Source: Rana temporaria (lineage: Eukaryota; Chordata; Amphibia; Anura; Ranidae). From it: a stretch of 64,000 bases of DNA. The translations under genes and the position numbers were made by a program. The notes under the pieces are model-generated. The model was given only the letters and a program-made list of their open reading frames with translations. It was not told the DNA's origin and searched no databases. Of this stretch, positions 12,091 through 21,735 are shown piece by piece. Every line of letters begins with the position of its first letter. Position 1 is the first letter of the stretch. The stretch spans positions 402,094,838 through 402,158,837 of the forward strand of contig NC_053491.1 of assembly GCF_905171775.1 (NCBI RefSeq), in the 5' to 3' direction.

Positions 12091-12479
12091 TGGCTGGATC
12101 TGTGACTGCAGTTGTCACAGATCCAGCCACAGCACTGCTGACACCCCGTGCTCCCCCCCCCCTCTCTCCTCTCCTCTCGCACTGTACCGAACGGTACAGA
12201 GAGGAGAGGGAGGAACCGGCGTCATCAAATGACGCCGGTTTGTTTACAAGTGATCGCTCCGTCATTTGACGGAGCGATCACGTGGTAAACAGCCGCGATT
12301 CGCGGCAATTTACCGTGATCCGTGATGCGCCGGGTCTTCTAGACCCGGCGAGCACGGACACTTCCGCGAGCGCGCCCCAGGGGACGCGCAAACGCGGAAG
12401 TGCATGAGGACGTCCCAGGGACGTCCTGTCACAGTAACTCGACCGCGCTGTAGCAGTATTTTTGCTATAGCGCGGTCGA
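12091..12479. repeat. String of consecutive hairpins at the 3' end of a family B element
   Basis: Nine inverted repeats follow one another: 12091-12129 (16-bp stem, 7-nt loop), about 12171-12206, 12214-12240 (12-bp stem, 3-nt loop), 12250-12281 (14-bp stem), 12292-12306, 12328-12350 (10-bp stem), 12359-12402, 12407-12427 (10-bp stem) and 12439-12479 (11-bp stem plus a 5-bp inner stem). Most stems are perfect. The spacing leaves little unpaired DNA between them. Confidence 0.9.
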
Positions 12480-12490
12480 CAAGTGGTTAA

Positions 12491-13569
12491 TCTAATAATC
12501 TAATCTTTAATCTATTTTTTTTTTTTTACAGTAATCTGCATTTGGAGGAATTGAAATTTGAATTACCTTCTCAAATGTATGTCTCCTGAAGCTTGGTAAT
12601 CCAAGCTGTGTCTTTTTCATGTGGATTTGTTGCCTGAAAATAGCTGTTAAGCTGTATTGTGCTCCTTTACTAAATCCATCATGCGATACATTCATCAAAA
12701 GTGTGTTTTTGTAAATGTATGACCTACTAGAGCTGTTGAAAGTGCTCTTTACTAGATTGTTCTATGTTTTTGGCCCTATTCTGTGCTGCTGCCTATGTTT
12801 ATATTGATGGATCTAAAGAAACTTGACTATATTTATAAACAAAAAAAAAAAGATTTATTTTTCATGTTCCTATCTAAGTTTAACTTGTTGTAATAGTGTA
12901 TATAACCAAAACTATTATAGTCATCTGGAGTAACTGTCATGGTTGACATACTCCATTGTTGCACTTTTGAAAACAAAGTTTATTTAACCAGATGCCGACT
13001 GGCACGCACTGATTTAGAACCGCAGAATGACACGGGACATGCAAAAGGGTGTACCCGTATGTCCCTTTGAAATTCCCGCATAGCGGGCGAATGCCCACGG
13101 ATCTTGCAAACTTGATGTTCGCCAGCAGTCCACTATTGTGGTGAGGAGAGGTAGAAACATGATGTTCTGCCTAGCAACATGATAGGGATCTAATGCTCCC
13201 TGTCATTGGGAGTAGTGATCTCTGTCATGTTGTAGTGGCGGCCCGTCCATAGGGGGTGCCCCCCCAAGCTGTAAAAAAAAAAAATTCACTTTAAGTGTGA
13301 CCAGGCACCGGACATGCGGTGGTCTATGGGAAACTTCTCAGCCTGCAATCAGCTGATTGCAGGCTGGGAAGCTGATTTGCCCGTGTTTAGGCCATGTGCA
13401 GAGTGCAGGATGTGCGCCCGCACACACTCCCACTCTCCAGTGATTTGTCCCTGGCTCTTGTTCCTTTTTTTTCATTGGACCGGACCGTGAGCGGGCAGTG
13501 CTTTTTCAGCACTATGCGTCACTTCCCTAGAGTCGGGCTGGAGTGAACAGGACAACTTCAAGTCTCTGA
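12491..13569. other. No gene; possible repeat remnants
   Basis: 12491-12980 is AT-rich and unrecognised. From about 12985 ('AACCAGATGCCGAC') a diverged relative of the TTAA/hairpin families may be present. At about 13222 the sequence 'GTGGCGGCCCGTCCATAGGG' resembles a terminus I associate with a hAT-type repeat of frogs, but no second end was located. Confidence 0.4.
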
Positions 13570-13988
13570 GGCCCCGTACACACGGTCGGACAAAACTGAT
13601 GAGAATGGACCGAGGTTCAGTTTCATCGGTCCAAACCGTCCGTGTGTATAGCCCATCGGTCTGTTTTCCTTCGGTCCAAAATTTTAAAACATGCTTCAAA
13701 ACTGAACCGATGGACCACTGCCGGATCGGTCCAAACCTATGGTTAGTACAGAAAGCATCGGTTCAAAACCCGCGCATGCTCAGAATCAAGTCGACGCATG
13801 TTTGGAAGCATTGAACTTAGTTTTATTCAGCACATCGTGTGTTTGACGTCAACGCGTTCTGACCCGATCGTTTTTTGGAACGATGGTGTGTACACACATC
13901 AGACCATCAGGCCACTTCAGTGGTGAACCGATGAAAATGGTCCGTCGGACCATTCTCATCGGTTTGGTCCAACCGTGTGTACAAGGCC
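13570..13988. mobile_element. Harbinger-type MITE (family J), copy 1
   Basis: The 419-bp element starts GGCCCCGTACACACGGTCGG and ends GTGTACAAGGCC, with TGA on both sides (13567-13569 and 13989-13991). Inner sequence is inverted-repeat-rich around 'GGTCC' and 'ATCGGT' motifs. A 3-bp duplication and GGCC termini fit non-autonomous PIF/Harbinger elements. Relatives are at 46900-47318 and 50042-50512. Confidence 0.8.
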
Positions 13989-13991
13989 TGA

Positions 13992-14439
13992 GACTATTGC
14001 AACCCTGTAATGTGAGGCAGGGATCGATCACAGGTGCGGCGGGTGGGTGCAGTGCCTAGACCAAGTGCAGACGAACCAGAGCAGCAGAAGGTAAGTGACT
14101 GGGTGCGGGGATCGATTCGGATGTGAGCTCTCTCACTGTCACTCTCCTTCCCGGCAACATGCTTCCCATCATGTGCGGCAGGTGGGTACAGTGCCTAGCC
14201 TGGCTGAGCGCAGGAGAACCAGAGCAGAAGGTGATTGACTGGGTACAGGGATCAGAGGTGAGCTCTCTCACTGTCACTCTTTCCCAGAAACGTGCTTCCC
14301 ATCCCCAGAGTCCAGTCAGACTCCTCTGCACGGCGGCTAGACTGCTCCACTCGCTCAATGTGTACTGTGTCCTGCCGTGAGCCTCGCTCCCTCCCCTAAC
14401 TTCCGTTCACTTCTCCTTCTCAGCTTCTGCAGAGCCTGT
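13992..14439. other. No gene recognised
   Basis: Contains two related stretches that repeat 'GTGAGCTCTCTCACTGTCAC' (near 14122 and 14258), suggesting an old internal duplication of about 130 bp. No coding motif. Confidence 0.5.
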
Positions 14440-15056
14440 GGGCTTCCCAAACTGCCTCTCCACCCTAAAACGGCCCCCCTGTCTCTCCACTCTAAACAAG
14501 AACCCCCCTCCCTGCCTCTCCACCCTAAAATGACCCCCCCTGTCTCTCCACTCTAAACAAGAACCCCCCTCCCTGCCTCTCCACCCTAAAACCCCCCCCC
14601 CCTGTCTCTCCACTCTAAACAAGAACCTCCCTCCCTGCCTCTCCAGGCAGGGAGGGAGGTTATTGTTTAGGGTGGAGAGGCAGGAAGGTGGGTTATTGTT
14701 TAGGGTGGAGAAGCAGGGAGGGAGTTATTGTTTAGGGTGGAGAGGCAGGAAGAGGGGTTATTGTTTAGGGTGGAGAGGCAGGGAGGGGGGTTATTGTTTA
14801 GGGTGGAGAGGCAGGGAGGGGGTTATTGTTTAGGGTGGAGAGGCAGGGAGGGGGTTATTGTTTAGGGTGGAGAGGCAGGAAGGGGGGTTATTGTTTAGGG
14901 TGGAGAGGCAGGAAGGTGGGTTATTGTTTAGGATGGAGAGGCAGGGAGGGGGGTTATTGTTTGGGGTGGAGAGGCAGGAAGGTGGGTTATTTTTAAGGGT
15001 GGAGAGGCAGGGAGGGGGGTTATTTTTTAGGGAGGAGAGGCAGGGAGGAGGGTTAT
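14440..15056. repeat. Head-to-head minisatellite (32-33-bp unit)
   Basis: From about 14647 the unit TTATTGTTTAGGGTGGAGAG is repeated about a dozen times with 32-33-bp spacing (starts near 14660, 14693, 14725, 14758, 14791, 14823, 14855 and 14888). The preceding 200 bp carries the same motif in opposite orientation as a roughly 65-bp dimer repeated three times. The two meet at 'GCCTCTCCAGGCAGGGAGG' near 14639. One strand is strongly G-rich. Confidence 0.9.
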
Positions 15057-15271
15057 TGACCCTAGCCAAATGCAAAACTAGTCAAAAACAGTCAGAAAAG
15101 ATGTGTAGGGGGAAAAAAATGGCAGACACCTCCACCTGAAAAATCATTCCTTTTTTGGAGGTTGTCTCATTGTTGCCCATCTAGTGCACCTGTTAATCAG
15201 TTTCAGCTGCTTTGCTGTTCATTGAAATTAACAACCCCCTCTGCATACACCCCCCTCCCTCGACTTACCAT

Positions 15272-16166
15272 TGTAAGGGACTGAACCAGAATCCGGACCG
15301 TTTTTTCCAGCCTCTGTGGCCGGCTGGGTTCCGGTCCGGATGTTCGGGTCCACTGAAGTCCACAGTCAGCCAGGAAGAGAGCACAGCAGTGCTCTGGTTT
15401 TTGAGACTCAGGAAGGAACCTAAGTGAGAAGAGCTCTGGGTGTTGGACTAAAAGGTTTTCTTTGCTGCATATTTTGTGGGTGACGGGGACCAGCCCTGCA
15501 CTGTATAGAGAGGATACTATTTGTTTAGTTAGCGCCGGACGACAAGGATTTCATTTAGAGCCGGTTCACACTAGGGAGACACGACTTCCAGCACGACTTT
15601 CAGAGGCGACTCCGACACGACTTGAACATGAACCACAGGGCGATCTGGGGCGATTTACAACACAACTTGAAGTCGTCTCCAGGACAGGAGACTTTCCAGT
15701 GGCCAATAAAACAACAATCAGCTCTGGGAGAGGGAGGGGGAGGGAGGGGGGGCAGGAGAGATTTGCCTGAGAAATGTATGTTATCTTCCTGGAAAGTAGC
15801 TTCAGATAAGACAGTGATCCGACTTCTGAGGCGACTTCCATTGAAATCAATGGGTACAAATCGCCTACAAGTCGGATTGAAGTAGTACAGGAACCTTTTC
15901 TGAAGTCGGATCGTCTTGAGTCGTGTGTATTAACACAGCTCCCATTCACTTCCATTGTTTTTCTCTACAGCGCGACTTGGGACGACTTGAGGCGACATGA
16001 AGTCGGATCGCAAGTCGCCCCAGTGTGAACCGGCTCTTAGTGTTTTGTTTATTTTTATTTTGCAAACCTCCTGTAAATAAACCTGGCATCTGCCAGATTT
16101 TTAAGAAAGTGCTCGTTTGCTGACTGTCATTCAGAAAATGTGATCCCCAAGAGCTAATCTCCCACA
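15272..16166 (+). repeat. 5' LTR of the Gypsy element (with MITE insert)
   Basis: Matches the 3' LTR at 20469-20879 over its length once the 479-bp insert at 15558-16036 is removed. A poly(A) signal AATAAA lies at 16077-16082. It shares 'GCCTCTGTGG', 'GAGCACAGCAGTGCTCTGG' and the TG...CA ends with its partner but differs at many positions, so the insertion is not recent. Confidence 0.92.
15558..16036. mobile_element. Harbinger-type MITE (family K) in the 5' LTR
   Basis: The termini GAGCCGGTTCACACT and AGTGTGAACCGGCTC are inverted repeats flanked by TTA (15555-15557 and 16037-16039), the classic PIF/Harbinger target duplication. It is absent from the 3' LTR, so it arrived after retrotransposon integration. 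The interior has many 'GCGACTT'/'AAGTCG' repeats. Confidence 0.88.
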
Positions 16167-16167
16167 C

Positions 16168-17247
16168 ATGGTAGAGAATGCGGGCACTTTTCTGAAGATG
16201 GAGGAAGTGTTAAAGGCCCTGCTACAGGCCAATGCAGCTCAGCACGAAACCAACCGCCAAGTCGCAGAGGCCGCTGCAGCACAACAGGCGGTCCAGCAGG
16301 AGATGAACCGGCAGTTCACGGAGGCCCTGCTGGAATTGAAAAAGGGGTTTATACCTCCTGTGTCAGCGGAACCAAAGATGGTACGTGCCTTTCTTCCACC
16401 TGCAAAAGATGACACCTGTGGATGAAGTTGAGGCATACCTTGCGACTTTCGAGAGAGTCGCTGTCCGCAAAGGATGGCCAAAAGAGCAGTGGGCAGGTCT
16501 GTTGGCCCCATTTCTAACAGGAAAGAACCTTAAAAGGCCTATTTTGACCTAGAACCAGATAAGGCCCAGGACTATGAGACTCTAAAGACGAAGATACTTT
16601 CCCGCTTGGGTGTCACCATGGCAGTCCAGGCCCAGCGTGGTGTGCATCAGTGATCCTACTCCAGCAACCAGCCACCCTGTTCACAAATGTTTGACCTGGT
16701 CCACCTCACCAGGAAGTGGTTGCAGCCAGAGACCTTGACAAGCCCACAGATCGTGGAATGTGTGGTAATGGACTGGTACCTGTGTGCACTCCCTGCTGCT
16801 TTGAAGAAGTGAGTCAGACAGGAGGACCCCAAAACTGCAGCCCAACTGGTGGACCTAGTGGAGAGGTACAGTGCTACTGAGAACTTGGTGAACCCATCTC
16901 CGCCCCACTTTGGTATGTCTAGGGGTGCAAATTCTCCCAGCGGTTCTGGTAAGACTGTTCCGGGGTTCAAGAGCTTGGGGAAATTTGATAAGACTGTTGT
17001 TACAGCTGAGGAGACTGTGGGTCCTAGACCTGGAGACTGGCTAAAGAAGCCAGGAAGGTCTTTGGGACCGTTAAGAGGACTGTCAGTAGAGCATATACAA
17101 TGTTTTCGTTGCCATGCATTAGGGCATATTTCTGCAAACTGTCCTATAAATAATGAACCTATGCAATGCGATTATGCTTATAAGAAAAAAGGCATTTCTC
17201 TGTTTACACAGGTCACATGTACTGCAGTTTTGTCAAAGTCACATTGA
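16168..17247 (+). pseudogene. gag: Gypsy gag (Gmr1-like), frameshifted
   Basis: Starts with ATG just after the LTR. The N-terminal frame (16168-16425) is rich in Ala, Gln and Glu and looks coiled-coil. A +1 shift near 16400 continues the capsid as 'VEAYLATFERVAVRKGWP' and 'GLLAPFLTG'. A later frame (16849-17247) carries the nucleocapsid zinc knuckle 'CFRCHALGHISANC' (CX2CX4HX4C). At least two frameshifts and several stops are visible. The capsid type belongs to the lineage from which the vertebrate SCAN domain is thought to derive; that is literature knowledge and was not shown here. It would form the virus-like particle that packages the RNA. Confidence 0.85.
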
Positions 17248-17459
17248 AAAACAGATGTGTGTTATTTCAGTGGATGGAAAAACTACACCCCAGTACTATT
17301 GAGGTAATTTGCATCCATGGGGACACTCAAGACTACCAGACAGTGGTGGTTGAGGTTGATACCCCCTGGGGCAGTGTAACACATTCAGTGGGGGTGGTAC
17401 CTTCACTGCTTAATGAAACTTTAGTGTGAAGAGATTTTCCCCATTTCTGGAACTTATGG
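17217..17459 (+). pseudogene. Retropepsin remnant (protease, C-terminal part)
   Basis: The frame reads 'VICIHGDTQDYQTVVVEV', 'GVVPSLLNETLV' and then a broken 'RDFPHFWNLW'-like end, which matches the C-terminal half of retropepsins of this lineage. The N-terminal catalytic DSG/DTG motif is not seen, so the protease is incomplete or too degraded. It sits between gag and integrase, as expected. Confidence 0.65.
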
Positions 17460-17597
17460 GAGAGCAAAGAGAGGCTGGTAGATAGAGATCCCCCTGCTGG
17501 GGAAGCATGGGAACCCTCACCAGACCCTTATTGCTAAAGGGAAGGGGATGCTGTTGGTGGGATCAAAGAAGCCAGAGATTATCTTCCTTTCCCTGTC

Positions 17598-19000
17598 ATG
17601 GCTGGGGAGCCGGAGGACCTGGAAGCTAGCTCCCAGCCTGATGGTAACGAAGAAGAGAACCCCTCTGATCCTGACATTGAGAGTAGACAAAATGTGGTAC
17701 TCGAGATAGAGGTCAGGATAAAGGATTTCTGTACCGAGCAACTGCGAGAGACCACCCTCATGAGAGCCAGGGAAAACGTTAAGATGTTGGACAGGGAACC
17801 GGTGGATCCTAATTGGGTGGTGTCTTTTTGTATCAAGTGATAAAACATGGAGAGGATGAGGTAGAACAGCTACTGGTTCCCAAACCCTTCCGCAGGGTGG
17901 TGCTAGACCTGTCCCATGGTCACGTAATGGGGGGACATCTCGGTATTGAAAAAAATCAGGGAGAAAATCGCCCAGAGGTTTTTCAGGCCCGGGTTGCATG
18001 CAGATGTTAAGGAGTACTGCGAATCGTGCCCCAAGTGCCAAATGTCATCATCGGTGCCCTTTGTTTGCAGCCCCCTTGTCCCTCTACCAATAATCAAGGT
18101 CCCCTTTGAGAGGATTTGCATGAACCTGGTGGAGCCGGTTGTGAAATCTGCCCGGGGTCACCATCTGGTGATCCTGGACTTTGTGACTCGCTATCCTGGG
18201 GCCATACCCTTGCGTAACACCTCCGTTAAGCTATCGCCAAGGAATTGGTCCAGGTGTTTAGTCGAGTGGGGATCCCAAAAGACATCTTGACTGATCAGGG
18301 CACCCCAATTATGTCCAAGGTTACCAAGGAACTGTGTAAATTATACAAAATCTCCAATCTCCGTACCTCTGTCTACCACCCCCAAACAGATGGTCTGGTC
18401 GAAAGATTTAATAAAACTTTAAAAGTATGCTGAAAAGGTGGTTGAAAAAGATGGGAGAAACTGGGATTTTTTGCTACCATATCTCATGTTTTCCATACGT
18501 GAGGTTTCATAGACATCCACAGGCTATTCCCCCTTTGAGCTTTTGTATGGTAGGCATCCCAGGGGGCTGCTAGATGTTGCCAAAGAAACATGGGAAGGAG
18601 AGGCCACCCCATATAGAAGCATCATAGAGCATGTCTCCTTGATGCAGGATCGCATCGCAGATGTCTTGCCCCTGGTGCGAGAACATATGGAGCGAGCCCA
18701 GGAGGACCAGAGGAGGGTCTATGACCATGGTGCCATGGTCCGTACTTTCAGCCTCGGGGACAGAGTGTTGGTACTCGTTCCCATGGTGGAAAGTAAGTTC
18801 CTTGCCAAGTGGCAGGGTCTCTTTAAGGTCGTCGAAAGGGTGTGGGTGGTAAACTACAAAGTCTACCAGCCAGGGAAAAGGAAACCACACCAAATTTACC
18901 ATGTGAATCTCTTAAAGCCCTGGAAGGACCAAGAGACTTTACTGGCCACATCTCCATCTCCAACAGACCGGGTACCCATGACACGATGTCCCCATCACGG
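17598..19000 (+). pseudogene. Gypsy integrase, upstream of RT
   Basis: After an acidic linker (17598-17840) the frames encode an HHCC zinc-binding region ('HGHVMGGHLG' and 'CESCPKC', 17900-18040). The DDE core follows: first Asp in 'VILDFVTRYPGAIP' (about 18170), second in 'DILTDQGTP' (about 18290), and Glu in 'HPQTDGLVERFNKTLK' (about 18390). A C-terminal GPY/F-type module comes next ('SKFLAKWQGLFKVVERV', about 18800, ending 'HVNLLKPW'). All three catalytic positions are present, but frameshifts (near 17840, 17945, 18240 and 18430) and stops break it. It would insert the cDNA into host DNA. Confidence 0.9.
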
Positions 19001-19009
19001 ATTCCCTGT

Positions 19010-20350
19010 CCGTGGCACAACAAAGTGTTGTAAGGGCATTTGTGCATAAAAATAGAGACTATTTCTCCCCCTTACCCGGACAGACCAACATGATCCAACA
19101 TGACATAGTGACGAAACCAGGGGTTTGCGTAAATGTAAAGCTGTATAGAATCCCAGAGGCCAGGCGAGAGGTAGTCGCAAAGGAAATAAAAAATATGTTA
19201 GAGTTGGACGTAATAGAAGAGTCCCACAGTGAGTAGTCAAGCCCCATAGTGCTGGTCCCAAAACCTGATAGCACTATCAGGTTTTGTAACGACTTTGGAA
19301 AACTCAACAGTGTGTCCAAGTTCGTTTGGTACCCGATGCCCCGGGTTGACGAACTTGTGGACAGGTTAGGACAGGCTTGCTACATAATGACCCAATACCT
19401 AACGAAAGGCTATTGGCAAATACCGCTAACTGAATCGGCCAAGTAGAAGACTGCCTTTTCTACCCCTGAGGGATAATTTTAGTATAAGCGGATGCAATTT
19501 GGTCTGCACGGAGACCCTGCTTCATTCCAGCGAATGATGGACAAAGCCTGAGACCACATTGCCTGTACGCAGCTGCATATTTGGACGATGTGGTCATCCA
19601 CAGCACAGATTGGGAATCACACCTGCTTTGTGTACAAGCGGTGATAGATTCCCTTAGGGAAGCAGGTCTCACGGTCAATCCCCAAAAAATTGCCATAGGC
19701 CTGGAGGTGGCCAATTACTTTGGATACATTACTAGCCGGGGAGTGATCAAGCCACAGACCAATAAGGTGGAGGCCATTCAAAAATGGCCCCAACCGATCA
19801 ATAAAAAACAAGTAAGGGCCTTCCTGGGCATTACGGGGAATTACAGACGGTTCATACCCAACTTTGCAACCATGGCCGCCCCTCTGACCGACCTGACGAA
19901 GGGTAGAGGGTTGGTCATGGTCAAGTGGAATCCCGAAGATGAGGAGGCATTTCAGAATTTAAAGCAGGCCCTTTGTGGGTTATCGGTACTAGTGACCCCG
20001 GTCTTCAGCAAGTTTGTCGTACATACAGACACCTTTGAAGAGGGCCTAGGGGCTGTACTGTCACAGAACAGGGATGGAGAGGAGCACCCGGTTGTATACA
20101 TGAGCCGGAAGCTAAACAAGCACGAAATGAACAATGTCATTGTTAAAAAGGAGTGTCTCGCCATTAAATGGCTTTAGACTCCCTAAGGTATTACTTATTG
20201 GGGAGGTCATTTAAGCTGGTTACCGATCATGATCCCCTAAAGAGGATGTGTGACAACAGGGAGAAAAATGGCTGTGTGACTGGTGGTTCCTGGCTTTACA
20301 GCCCTTTAAGTTTAAGTTCCAAAATAATGCAGCTGCCCTCTCCCGCGTGC
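19010..20350 (+). pseudogene. Gypsy reverse transcriptase and RNase H, downstream of integrase
   Basis: Frames encode RT from about 19070 ('HDIVTKPG', 'ARREVVAKEIKNML', 'VIEESHSE', 'LVPKPDSTIRFCNDFGKLN', 'GYWQIPL'). The active-site motif YLDD is at 19578-19589. RT ends with 'VRAFLGITGNYRRFIPNF' (about 19820). RNase H follows with its Asp ('VHTDTFEEGLGAVLSQ', about 20030), Glu ('KKECLAIKW') and Asp ('VTDHDPLK'), ending near 'ALSRVHC' at about 20340. The first RT aspartate, expected in a 'TLDLTKGYW'-like motif, reads Tyr here. Stops lie at 19237, 19444, 19480 and 20175. It is clearly inactive. Confidence 0.92.
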
Positions 20351-20468
20351 ACTGTATGCTTGGGTCAAGTGCTCAGCTGCAGGGGCTTGAGCAGAGGGGG
20401 AGGATATGTGACGGTATGCAAGGTGAGATACACGATAATAGGTACATTTCGCGTCACATTCGTTCCAT

Positions 20469-20879
20469 TGTAAGGGACTGAACTGGAATCCGGACCGGTT
20501 TTTCCAGCCTCTGTGGAAGGCTGGGTTCCAGTCCACTGGAGTCCACAGTCAGCTGGACTTTAAATATCCAGGAAGAGAGCACAGCAGTGCTCTGGTTTTT
20601 GAGACTCAGGAAGGAACCTGAGAGAGAGAGGAGCTCTGGGTGTTGGACTAAAAGGTGTTTTGTGGGTGATGGGGACCAACCCATAGAGAGGAGACTGTAT
20701 AGAGAGGAGACTATTTGTTTAGTTGGCGCCGGACGGCAAGAATTAAAATTGACTGTTTTGCTTATTTTTATTTTGCTAACCTCCTGTAAATAAACCTGGC
20801 ATCCGCCAGATTTTTAAGAAAGTGCCCGTTTGCTGACTGTCATTCAGAATAGGTGATCCCCCCGAGCTAATCTCCCACA
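20469..20879 (+). repeat. 3' LTR of the Gypsy element
   Basis: 411 bp, TG...CA ends, AATAAA at 20789-20794. It lacks the Harbinger MITE present in the 5' LTR and carries a small duplication, 'TAGAGAGGAGACT', near 20690. Both LTRs are preceded by CCAT. Confidence 0.92.
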
Positions 20880-21394
20880 ATATATATATATTCAGTGCAG
20901 GAGGGAGGTGCACTGAAAAAATCTTCCACCAAAAAGGGAAACCCAGGTAGTCTCCTTACCGAATCCACTGACCGTTATATCAGCGGTCAGTAAGGCACAG
21001 GGATGATTATAGTCTTCCCAATCAGACTTTCTCCGGCAGGTGAATGGAAAGGGCAGATCCTCAGCAACAGTCCCCAATACATGGAATAATATGGCTCATA
21101 TATATTGGAAAATTGAACAAAAACACTCTATAGTGAAGTACTGCAAAGATCGCAGGTTTAATAAAGGTTGGGTTGCACTTACAGTTAAGATGAATTAAAA
21201 CGGCATGGGATAGACAGAAAGTGGCGTTTTGATCCGATCCAGTCCTGTCAGCTGGTCTCCGTGTGTGTGTGTGTGTGTGTGTATCTCCTCGTGAGCGTGA
21301 TGACGTTCCAAGCAAAATCCGGCCGTTCCTACGCACGTTTCGTCATAAATGACATCGTCCCTAGGGAAAGAATCTCTTATAAATCAGAGACCTA
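20880..21394. other. No gene; short GT microsatellite
   Basis: Contains a (GT)n run of about 11 units at 21261-21282 and 'ACGCACGTTTCGTCAT'. I recognise that sequence as part of an interspersed repeat in frog DNA but could not bound it. No coding signature. Confidence 0.5.
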
Positions 21395-21735
21395 ACTGAC
21401 ACTTTTTTGGGGACCAGTGACACTAATACAGTGATCAGTGCTACAAATATGCACTGTTACTGTACCAATGACACTGGCCGGGAATGGGTTAACACCAGGG
21501 GCAAGCAAAGGGTTAAGTGTGTCCCTAGAGGGTGCTTGTTAACTGTGTGGGGGTTGCTCTGACTGGGGAAACACAGAGATCTGTGTTCCTGTAAACACTA
21601 CAGTATGTTCTGCCTTTCTGGGGAATGATCACAGGTGGCCGGCAGACATTGGGTCTGCCGGACCGACTGATTAGCTCCCCCTCTGTACAATCAGAGGCTT
21701 CTGCACAAAGTAAAGTACAGTACAGGTACGTCGTT
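21395..21735 (+). mobile_element. Family B-like fragment (3' half)
   Basis: Contains 'AGTGATCAGTGCTA', 'AATGACACTGGC' and 'GGGTTAACACCAGGGGCAAG', which match the middle of the complete family B elements. Termini were not found. Confidence 0.6.

Larger units (their letters stand above)
11265..12486 (+). mobile_element. Hairpin-rich TTAA element (family B) with internal minisatellite
   Basis: The ends are CCTCTTGACC and GACAAGTGG, flanked by TTAA (11261-11264 and 12487-12490). The first half shares the family's 'TAGAGCTTTCTTTTGGTGGT' block. The middle holds an 18-bp minisatellite (11783-12077) and the last 400 bp is a dense chain of hairpins. It lies at the truncated edge of the L1-like pseudogene. 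Confidence 0.85.
15272..20879 (+). mobile_element. Ty3/Gypsy LTR retrotransposon, Gmr1-like, degenerate full-length copy
   Basis: Two LTRs beginning TGTAAGGGACTGAA and ending CTAATCTCCCACA bound a 4.3 kb internal region. It encodes, in order, gag with a zinc knuckle, a protease remnant, integrase, then reverse transcriptase and RNase H. Integrase lies upstream of RT, unlike standard Gypsy but as in Gmr1-like elements of deuterostomes. Numerous frameshifts and stops make it inactive. No env-like frame is seen. No clear 5-bp target duplication flanks it: 'ACCAT' lies on the left and 'ATATA' on the right. A degenerate primer-binding candidate, TGGTAGAGAATGCGGG, lies at about 16169. Confidence 0.9.

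Noticed and set aside
11618..12269. Long open frames on both strands with repeated six-residue units
   Set aside because: They are produced by an 18-bp minisatellite whose unit length is divisible by three; no start context or family motif supports a gene.
14830..15139. Proline- and glycine-rich frames on both strands
   Set aside because: They follow the 32-33-bp minisatellite and shift frame with unit-length variation.
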